Position numbers and translations under genes: made by a program. From Profundicola sp051011115 (GTDB lineage Bacteria > Bacteroidota > Bacteroidia > Flavobacteriales > Weeksellaceae): DNA of 10,261 nucleotides. The first letter of the stretch is position 1. Each line of letters opens with the position of its first letter. The stretch is taken from NCBI GenBank assembly GCA_051011115.1, contig JBPCUN010000118.1:1-10261 (forward strand), in the 5' to 3' direction. Under the pieces are notes generated by a model. It was given only the letters and a program-made list of their open reading frames with translations. It had not been told where the DNA came from and did not search any database. Positions 5,796 to 10,261 of the stretch are shown here, piece by piece.

Positions 5796-6986
5796 TTATG
5801 ATTCCGTAGCTAATCTATAGCCTTCACTAGCAATTCCTAATTCCTCATTGGTTGGAATTACAAAAATTCTCACTTTGCTTCCTTCTTTAGATATATCTCG
5901 ATGTTCTTTAGACCTTACAGCATTTTTCTCTAAATCTAGCTCAATTCCTAGATAATCAAGGTTATCACAAGCCATTCTTCTAATTACATCGCTATTCTCA
6001 CCAATACCAGCCGTAAAAACAATTGCGTCTAAACCATTCATGGATGCGGCATAGGATCCTATGGTTTTCTTGATGCGGTAGGCATTGATGTCTAATGCCA
6101 GTTGACATTCTTTGTCCCCTGCTTCTGCCTTCGCTTCAATCGCGCGCAAATCACTCTCACCAGTTAAACCTAACATACCGCTTTTCTTTGAAAGTATGTT
6201 GTTTACATTTTCTGAAGTATATCCTAATTGATTGATTAAATAAAATATAATACTAGAATCGATTGCACCGCATCGAGTTCCCATCACTAAACCGTCATTT
6301 GGCCCAAAACCTAAGGAATGATCTACACTTTTTCCATTCTCTACAGCAGTCATACTACATCCGTTTCCTAAATGGATGGTGATAATTTTACTCTCTGTTT
6401 TCCCAAGCATCGCAATAGCTTGTTCTGACACATATTGATGTGAAATCCCGTGAAAACCATACATACGAATATTCTTTTCGTCTCTTAACGATAGTGGGAT
6501 CGCATACGTATAAGCTTTTTCAGGCAATGATTGATGAAATGAAGTATCAAACACAGCTACTTGTTTGGCATGTGCAAACATTTCTTCTGCTACTTCTATT
6601 CCCGTTAAATTTGGTGGATTATGCAGCGGTGCTAAATCAAACAATTCCTTAATTTTATCTTTTACTTTATCCGTAATAAAAGTGGTTTTCGTAAAAGCAT
6701 TACCTCCATGCACCACTCTATGCCCTACAACCTCTATGTCTTTTACATCCTTTAATACCCCATGTTCTTTGTCTAATAACAAAATGGCCACTTTTTCTAG
6801 ACCAAATTGGTGATCTGGGACGGGTATATGTACAGTATGTTGATAATCTCCTGCTTTATAATGTATTGCACCTTCCGACAGGCCTATTTTCTCTACTAAT
6901 CCTGAGGCAAGAATAAGATCATTGGGTTTTTCGATCACTTGAAATTTAATTGATGAGCTACCAGAATTAAGAACGAGAATTTTCAT
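5796..6986 (-). CDS. ackA: Acetate kinase
   Basis: A 396-residue cytoplasmic enzyme interconverting acetate plus ATP and acetyl phosphate plus ADP. Family motifs are in order: NSGSSSIKF (7-15), GHRVVHGG (88-95, Arg90), LHNPPN (121-126), VFDTSFH (145-151, Asp147), GFHGISH (177-183, His179), HLGNG (205-209), MGTRCG (235-240, Arg238), GIGENS (327-332) and NEELGIASEG (380-389, Glu381). These line up with catalytic residues of Methanosarcina AckA. The usual GDIDP after MGTR reads GAIDS here (240-244). I choose the ATG at 6986 because family members begin MKILVLNSGSS; a GTG at 6992 adds only two residues. It converges on menF with 11 bases between stops. No phosphotransacetylase gene is beside it, which is unusual. 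Confidence 0.96.
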   Translation of the reverse strand: MKILVLNSGSSSIKFQVIEKPNDLILASGLVEKIGLSEGAIHYKAGDYQHTVHIPVPDHQFGLEKVAILLLDKEHGVLKDVKDIEVVGHRVVHGGNAFTKTTFITDKVKDKIKELFDLAPLHNPPNLTGIEVAEEMFAHAKQVAVFDTSFHQSLPEKAYTYAIPLSLRDEKNIRMYGFHGISHQYVSEQAIAMLGKTESKIITIHLGNGCSMTAVENGKSVDHSLGFGPNDGLVMGTRCGAIDSSIIFYLINQLGYTSENVNNILSKKSGMLGLTGESDLRAIEAKAEAGDKECQLALDINAYRIKKTIGSYAASMNGLDAIVFTAGIGENSDVIRRMACDNLDYLGIELDLEKNAVRSKEHRDISKEGSKVRIFVIPTNEELGIASEGYRLATES

Positions 6987-7004
6987 ATACACTATTATTT
7001 TTTA

Positions 7005-7012
7005 CAAATATA
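7005..7012 (-). promoter_or_regulatory. -7 box of ackA
   Basis: Read on the minus strand, TATATTTG matches the TAnnTTTG consensus exactly, 18 bases upstream of the ackA ATG at 6986. No TTG occurs at the usual -33 spacing. It sits in the 77-base gap between ackA and the divergent small coiled-coil gene. Confidence 0.6.
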
Positions 7013-7063
7013 ATATTAAAATCTTGGAATGCTTGTTGCGACATATCATCTAAAATCAATATT

Positions 7064-7306
7064 ATGGCAAATAAATTAGAAGTAATGAATTCTGTTTTAA
7101 ATAGAATGGAAGACATTCAAAACACGCAGAGAAGTCTTATTGAAAAATTAGGACATGTAGAGGTGGATTTATTTAATATTGAATCTAAAGAACTAGATGA
7201 GAAGTTAGCAAAAGTACATCAATCTGCCTCTGAGTCAATGGATATTATCAAAGAAGCTATTGAAAGCTTTGAGATTAAAAGAAATAAACTCCAAGAAGGA
7301 CTATAA
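7064..7306 (+). CDS. Small coiled-coil hypothetical protein
   Basis: An 80-residue protein of unknown function. It contains no proline or cysteine, is rich in Glu, Lys, Ser, Ile and Leu, and reads as one long amphipathic helix or helical hairpin (for example KLEVMNSVLNRMEDIQ near residues 4-19 and SMDIIKEAIESFEIKRNKL near 58-76). There is no signal peptide, membrane helix or nucleotide-binding motif, so a cytoplasmic, probably oligomeric protein is likely. The gene is divergent from ackA and is followed after 26 bases by its own terminator, indicating a single-gene transcript. I see no good TAnnTTTG box in front of it. The coding call rests on the clean open frame, flanking terminator and protein-like composition. 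Confidence 0.72.
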   Translation: MANKLEVMNSVLNRMEDIQNTQRSLIEKLGHVEVDLFNIESKELDEKLAKVHQSASESMDIIKEAIESFEIKRNKLQEGL

Positions 7307-7332
7307 AACATTTAATGTTCAACAATAAGTTT

Positions 7333-7358
7333 AAAACCACCAAGACAGGTGGTTTTTT
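7333..7358 (+). terminator. Rho-independent terminator
   Basis: AAAACCACC (7333-7341) pairs perfectly with GGTGGTTTT (7348-7356) around a six-base loop, and the T-run continues to 7358. It follows the coiled-coil gene by 26 bases. The A-tract on the left arm means it could also work in the opposite direction. Confidence 0.88.
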
Positions 7359-7412
7359 AATAAATTTAATTTAACTTACCTTCATTTTCAGTAAAAGTCA
7401 ACTTTTCTTTAT

Positions 7413-7742
7413 ATGAAGTTATTTTTTAAAAATTATCATTCAAAAATTGGCATTCCCATGGGTCGCGCCTTGGATGCTAGTGTGTGGCAAGCCTTAGAAA
7501 TCTATGATAACTTACCAGAAAATGATGATAGCTTTATTGGTTTTATCAATGAGAAGAAAGAAGTTTTAAAAATAGTGAAATACAATAAGTTTCTTTGGCT
7601 CGTAGAAATCCCAGAACCAGAATTAGGTGGGTCTCATCAAGGCTATTTCACAAGAAGACGTTGTAGAATGATAATAGAAAAAGTTTTTAATAATATACAA
7701 TTTAAGGACCTTCCTGGATTGAATTTCGAAAAATATTTATGA
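7413..7742 (+). CDS. Hypothetical protein, 109 residues, upstream of menA
   Basis: I do not recognise this family. The protein is soluble-looking, mixed alpha/beta in composition, with aromatic-rich strands (ENDDSFIGFINEK near 36-48, VKYNKFLWLVEIPEPE near 55-70). A basic patch RRRCR (81-85) starts the likely C-terminal helix (MIIEKVFNNI). There is no signal peptide or membrane segment. The size and strand-rich core with a glycine turn (ELGGSHQGYF) recall small immunity-like or regulatory domains, but no motif confirms this. Its stop codon lies only 10 bases before the menA ATG, so cotranscription with menA is possible. However, the last coding bases also contain a good promoter for menA. A terminator 55 bases upstream separates it from the preceding gene. 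Confidence 0.7.
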   Translation: MKLFFKNYHSKIGIPMGRALDASVWQALEIYDNLPENDDSFIGFINEKKEVLKIVKYNKFLWLVEIPEPELGGSHQGYFTRRRCRMIIEKVFNNIQFKDLPGLNFEKYL

Positions 7743-7748
7743 TTTTTG
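7719..7748 (+). promoter_or_regulatory. Probable menA promoter inside the end of the preceding gene
   Basis: TTG (7719-7721) is followed after 19 bases by GATTTTTG (7741-7748), which fits the Bacteroidota TTG-N19-TAnnTTTG arrangement except for G in the first position. The -7 box ends four bases before the menA ATG, so the transcript would be leaderless or nearly so. The -7 box overlaps the TGA stop of the 109-residue gene. Confidence 0.55.
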
Positions 7749-7752
7749 CAGA

Positions 7753-8652
7753 ATGAAAAAATGGATTGATGCTGCCCGATTAAGAACGCTTCCGCTATCA
7801 CTAAGCGGAATTTTTTTAGGAACTCTACTAGCGATTTATCAAGATGAATTTGACTGGATCATATTGATCCTTGCTTGTTTAACCACTTTATTTCTTCAGG
7901 TCTTGTCAAATTATGCCAATGATTACGGCGATGGGATTAAAGGTACAGATGATGCTAGAACTGGAGAAAAACGTGCCGTTGCCTCTGGCGAAATCACAGC
8001 AACCCAAATGAAAAAAGCTGTAATGATAACCACCGGATTATCTATAGTATCAGCAATTGCCTTATTAGCCTATTCTTTTTTACCAACACATTGGGAGTGG
8101 TTTTTAATTTTTATAGGATTGGGAGCAGCCTCCGTATGGGCTGCCATTAACTATACCGTTGGAGAAAATGCCTATGGATACCGCGCCATGGGAGATTTAT
8201 TTGTCTTTATATTTTTTGGATTAGTTGCAGTTATGGGTACCTATATGCTCTATACCAAGTCTTTTGACCCTATTATATTATATCCTGCATCAGCTATTGG
8301 CTTGTTGAGTATGGCCGTATTGAACTTGAATAATATGCGCGATTTGATCCAAGATAAGCGTGCTGGTAAAAAAACTATTCCAATTCTTATAGGATTTTTC
8401 TATGCTAAAAATTATCATGGGGTCTTAATGTTTTTACCTTTTGTTTTAGGCGTTCTATTCATGCTACATCAGCCAGCATTTCATTGGTTTCAATACATCT
8501 TTTTAGTCCTAATTATACCTGCTAGCTTCTTGATGTATAAGGTTGCTAAGACCCAAGATTATAAGGCTTTAGACTCTGAATTGAAGAAAACAGCATTGCT
8601 CACAATGGCTTTTGCTATCCTTTTTGGATTAAGTTTAATTCTTTCTAAATAG
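7753..8652 (+). CDS. menA: 1,4-dihydroxy-2-naphthoate polyprenyltransferase
   Basis: A 299-residue integral membrane UbiA-family prenyltransferase that attaches a polyprenyl chain to 1,4-dihydroxy-2-naphthoate to make demethylmenaquinone. The N-terminus WIDAARLRTLPLSLSGIFLG (4-23) is typical of MenA. The first aspartate-rich motif is NDYGDGIKGTD (56-66) and the second NNMRDLIQDKRAGKKT (193-208); both bind Mg2+ and prenyl diphosphate. YGYRAMGDLFVFIFFG (141-156) is a further MenA hallmark separating it from UbiA of ubiquinone synthesis. About eight or nine hydrophobic helices and full length indicate an intact enzyme. It is downstream of a 109-residue unknown gene and shares a window with menF and the MenI-like gene, though not an operon. 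A probable hairpin terminator begins at its stop codon. Confidence 0.95.
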   Translation: MKKWIDAARLRTLPLSLSGIFLGTLLAIYQDEFDWIILILACLTTLFLQVLSNYANDYGDGIKGTDDARTGEKRAVASGEITATQMKKAVMITTGLSIVSAIALLAYSFLPTHWEWFLIFIGLGAASVWAAINYTVGENAYGYRAMGDLFVFIFFGLVAVMGTYMLYTKSFDPIILYPASAIGLLSMAVLNLNNMRDLIQDKRAGKKTIPILIGFFYAKNYHGVLMFLPFVLGVLFMLHQPAFHWFQYIFLVLIIPASFLMYKVAKTQDYKALDSELKKTALLTMAFAILFGLSLILSK

Positions 8653-8696
8653 GTGGAAATTTCTTAGATTTTAATTAATCTACCTCCTATCTTTTT
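8650..8696 (+). terminator. Probable terminator starting at the menA stop codon
   Basis: TAGGTGG (8650-8656) pairs with CCTCCTA (8683-8689) with one mismatch. An inner stem TAGATT (8665-8670) pairs with AATCTA (8677-8682) around TTAATT. The T-rich tail CTTTTT (8691-8696) follows. The stem is bulged, so strength is uncertain, but position and tail fit a terminator that uses the menA stop codon as part of its left arm. Confidence 0.5.
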
Positions 8697-8707
8697 AATC
8701 AATTTTG

Positions 8708-8715
8708 TAAGTTTG
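8708..8715 (+). promoter_or_regulatory. -7 box of the udk operon
   Basis: TAAGTTTG matches TAnnTTTG exactly, 14 bases before the udk ATG at 8730, implying a very short leader. The expected -33 TTG is not visible. It would drive udk, the divIC-like gene and the mutase subunit. Confidence 0.5.
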
Positions 8716-8729
8716 TAAAAATTCTCTTT

Positions 8730-9347
8730 ATGCTTTGTATTGGTATTGCAGGTGGTACTGGTTCTGGAAAAACCACCGTAGTCAATAATATTCTTACGCA
8801 CATATCTTCTGAAGATGTAATTGTATTATCGCAAGACAATTATTACAAAGATAGTAGTCATTTACCTTTTGATGAAAGATTAAAAATAAATTTTGATCAC
8901 CCAAGGTCTATTGATTTTGATTTATTGATAGCTGATGTAAAAAAGTTAAAAAATGGAGAAACCATAGAACAACCAGTTTACTCTTTTTTAACCCATACCC
9001 GTACAGATGAAAAATTAATCACACCACCCAAAAAGGTTGTTATTGTAGAAGGGATTTTAGTATTAACCAATCCAGAACTTACCAAATTATTTGATCTAAA
9101 ACTATTTGTACATGCAGATTCTGATGAGCGATTGATCAGAAGAATCAAAAGAGACATCCAAGAAAGAGGAAGAGATCTAGACGAAGTGATAGATAGATAT
9201 CAAGCAACATTAAAGCCAATGCATGAACAATTTATAGAACCATCAAAAGTACATGCGGATTTAATTTTACCGAATGAAAAGAAAATGAATGATGTGGCTA
9301 TTGATGTGATTTCTACCGTGATTAAAAATAAATTAAACCAGCTATAA
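8730..9347 (+). CDS. udk: Uridine kinase
   Basis: A 205-residue cytoplasmic kinase that phosphorylates uridine and cytidine to their monophosphates in pyrimidine salvage. The P-loop GGTGSGKTT lies at residues 8-16. SQDNYYK (34-40) holds the conserved Asp36 and Tyr residues, NFDHP (54-58) and QPVYSF (81-86) are nucleoside-binding signatures, VIVEGILV (104-111) is the Walker B-like strand, and RRIKRDIQERGR (137-148) forms the lid. The length is normal for bacterial Udk. The start at 8730 fits the family N-terminus, which begins only a few residues before the P-loop. One base separates its stop from the division gene, so they are cotranscribed. Phosphoribulokinase is related, but the motifs favour uridine kinase. 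Confidence 0.96.
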   Translation: MLCIGIAGGTGSGKTTVVNNILTHISSEDVIVLSQDNYYKDSSHLPFDERLKINFDHPRSIDFDLLIADVKKLKNGETIEQPVYSFLTHTRTDEKLITPPKKVVIVEGILVLTNPELTKLFDLKLFVHADSDERLIRRIKRDIQERGRDLDEVIDRYQATLKPMHEQFIEPSKVHADLILPNEKKMNDVAIDVISTVIKNKLNQL

Positions 9348-9348
9348 A

Positions 9349-9669
9349 ATGATAAGATTTGGAAATAATAAGTGGATTAAATATTTCCTGAATAAATATA
9401 CAATCGTTGGTTTATTATTCGTGGTATGGATGACCTTTTTTGATCAAAATTCTTACTATCTTCACAAAGAAATAGATGATGATATCATTCGCTTGAAAGA
9501 AGAAAAAGCTTATTTTGAAAATGAAATAAGCATTGAAAGTGCTCAACTAGAAGAATTGAAGAAAAATCCATTCCAATATGAAAAGCTAGCGAGAGAAAAG
9601 TACCTGATGAAAAGAGAGAATGAAGACATCTTTGTTATAGAAAAAAAAGATTCCGTAAGCTATGAGTGA
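9349..9669 (+). CDS. Septum formation initiator, DivIC/FtsB-like
   Basis: A 106-residue bitopic membrane protein of the DivIC/FtsB family, a divisome component that works with FtsL- and FtsQ/DivIB-like partners to activate septal wall synthesis. A short cytoplasmic N-terminus (1-16) precedes one membrane helix (about 17-31, TIVGLLFVVWMTFF) and then the flavobacterial-type FDQNSYYLHKEI. A periplasmic coiled coil follows (about 38-70, DDDIIRLKEEKAYFENEI...). The C-terminal segment NPFQYEKLAREKYLMKRENE (73-92) resembles the family's conserved AREKY-M--ENE motif. It starts one base after udk, and its last bases overlap the mutase start. Cotranscription with metabolic genes says little about its role but is a known flavobacterial arrangement as I recall it. 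Confidence 0.88.
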   Translation: MIRFGNNKWIKYFLNKYTIVGLLFVVWMTFFDQNSYYLHKEIDDDIIRLKEEKAYFENEISIESAQLEELKKNPFQYEKLAREKYLMKRENEDIFVIEKKDSVSYE

Positions 9670-10261
9670 TTTATTTAAAACCTTTGATCCAGTAAACGAG
9701 AAACAATGGAAAACTGCCGTACAAGCTGAATTGAAGGGTGCAGACTACGCAGAAACCTTAATTACAGCCATGCCAGAGGGCTTTGACGTAAAGCCTTTGT
9801 ATACTAAAAATGATGTGAACCATGAGTCTTTTTTAGCGGAAAAGAATAACTGGAAAATTGTTTCAAATTTCATCCCTACCACTCAAATCCCTTATGATAG
9901 CTTAGACGGCATTCAATTAAAGGCTAGCCAGCTAAAGGAATATATGCCTTCTGATTCTGAACTTATATTTTCAACTTTTGAGAATGAATTACCTCCTATA
10001 CAAGCGTTAAATAAAAATAACTTTCTAGATTGGGATTTCTTAGGTGATTTAGTTGAATTTGGAAATTATCCATCATTATCTCAAGAGAAAACGTTAGTAC
10101 ACTTTAATCAAATTAGAAAAGAAAGCAGCTATCAAAACTCCTTAGCTATCAATATTTCTAGATATCAAAACAGTGGAGCTAATCATGCGCAACAGCTAGC
10201 CTTCATGCTTTTGGAAGCTGCAGAATATGTAGCTATCACAGACGATACCACTGTATTATCT
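9662..10261 (+). CDS. Methylmalonyl-CoA mutase small subunit, 3' end outside window
   Basis: The open frame starts at ATG 9662 and runs to the window edge for exactly 200 codons with no stop. It begins MSDLFKTFDPVNEKQWKTAV and contains KGADYAETLITAMPEGFDVK (about residues 25-44) followed by PLYTKND (45-51), the N-terminal signature of mutase subunits. With a divergent body after that, this fits the small (beta) subunit of the B12-dependent heterodimer that interconverts methylmalonyl-CoA and succinyl-CoA. The small subunit is structurally related but does not bind cobalamin; the catalytic large subunit would be expected downstream, outside the window. The ATG overlaps the last eight bases of the divIC-like gene (ATGAGTGA), indicating translational coupling. 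Family-typical length is over 400 residues, so more than half is missing here. Confidence 0.85.
   Translation, partial: MSDLFKTFDPVNEKQWKTAVQAELKGADYAETLITAMPEGFDVKPLYTKNDVNHESFLAEKNNWKIVSNFIPTTQIPYDSLDGIQLKASQLKEYMPSDSELIFSTFENELPPIQALNKNNFLDWDFLGDLVEFGNYPSLSQEKTLVHFNQIRKESSYQNSLAINISRYQNSGANHAQQLAFMLLEAAEYVAITDDTTVLS

Noticed and set aside
5775..5797. Hairpin between menF and ackA (CCTT with AAGG, then TTTTT)
   Set aside because: Only four pairs with mismatches inside; too weak to call a terminator.
6987..6992. Upstream GTG as the acetate kinase start
   Set aside because: It would add only two residues (MY) before the family's normal MKILVLNSGSS start.
7307..7319. Short inverted repeat AACAT-TTA-ATGTT after the coiled-coil gene
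   Set aside because: Five A/T-rich pairs with a three-base loop is likely by chance, and a much better terminator follows at 7333-7358.
7392..7406. AAAAGT-CA-ACTTTT inverted repeat before the 109-residue gene
   Set aside because: Six mostly A-T pairs with a two-base loop in A/T-rich DNA; no further evidence for an operator.
1..10261. Defence system, toxin-antitoxin pair, phage or other mobile cluster
   Set aside because: The genes are mostly housekeeping families; I saw no integrase, transposase, nuclease, methyltransferase, CRISPR repeats or tRNA-linked attachment site.

Overview
The window looks like ordinary chromosome from a member of the Flavobacteriia (phylum Bacteroidota). Three things point there: low GC with A-rich leaders and almost no Shine-Dalgarno motifs, TAnnTTTG-type -7 promoter boxes in front of several genes, and flavobacterial-type proteins and gene pairs (an NtrC-type regulator without a DNA-binding domain, a short MenF beside a hotdog thioesterase, and udk-divIC-methylmalonyl-CoA mutase small subunit). 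I see no tRNA, rRNA, CRISPR array, insertion sequence, phage gene or attachment site. No gene-free stretch exceeds about 115 bases.

Layout. 1-1285: a CsbD-family stress protein with a clear terminator, then a lipoprotein N-acetylmuramoyl-L-alanine amidase. 1290-3981: a sigma-54 activator-type response regulator and a MATE efflux transporter, each with its own -7 box. 4020-4350: a very acidic 80-residue protein followed by a long nested hairpin. 4377-5784: a hotdog thioesterase and isochorismate synthase (menF), one base apart, a probable menaquinone pair. 5796-6986: acetate kinase on the minus strand, convergent with menF. 7064-7358: a small coiled-coil protein with its own terminator. 7413-8696: an unknown 109-residue protein, then menA, whose probable promoter lies at the end of that unknown gene. 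8708-10261: uridine kinase, a DivIC/FtsB-like division protein and the start of the methylmalonyl-CoA mutase small subunit, in a tight operon that leaves the window.

Functional links. menF, the thioesterase and menA belong to the menaquinone pathway (first committed step, DHNA-CoA hydrolysis, DHNA prenylation). They are interrupted by acetate kinase and small unknown genes, and the other men genes are not here. The rest is envelope maintenance (amidase, DivIC), export (MATE), overflow/acetate metabolism (AckA), pyrimidine salvage (Udk) and propionate/succinate interconversion (mutase).

I did not find a convincing undescribed system. The points most worth a second look are the DNA-binding-domain-free sigma-54 activator, two near-leaderless starts sharing an identical upstream 9-mer, the nested hairpin after the acidic protein gene, a perfect 14-bp palindrome at the regulator promoter, and three small genes of unknown function.
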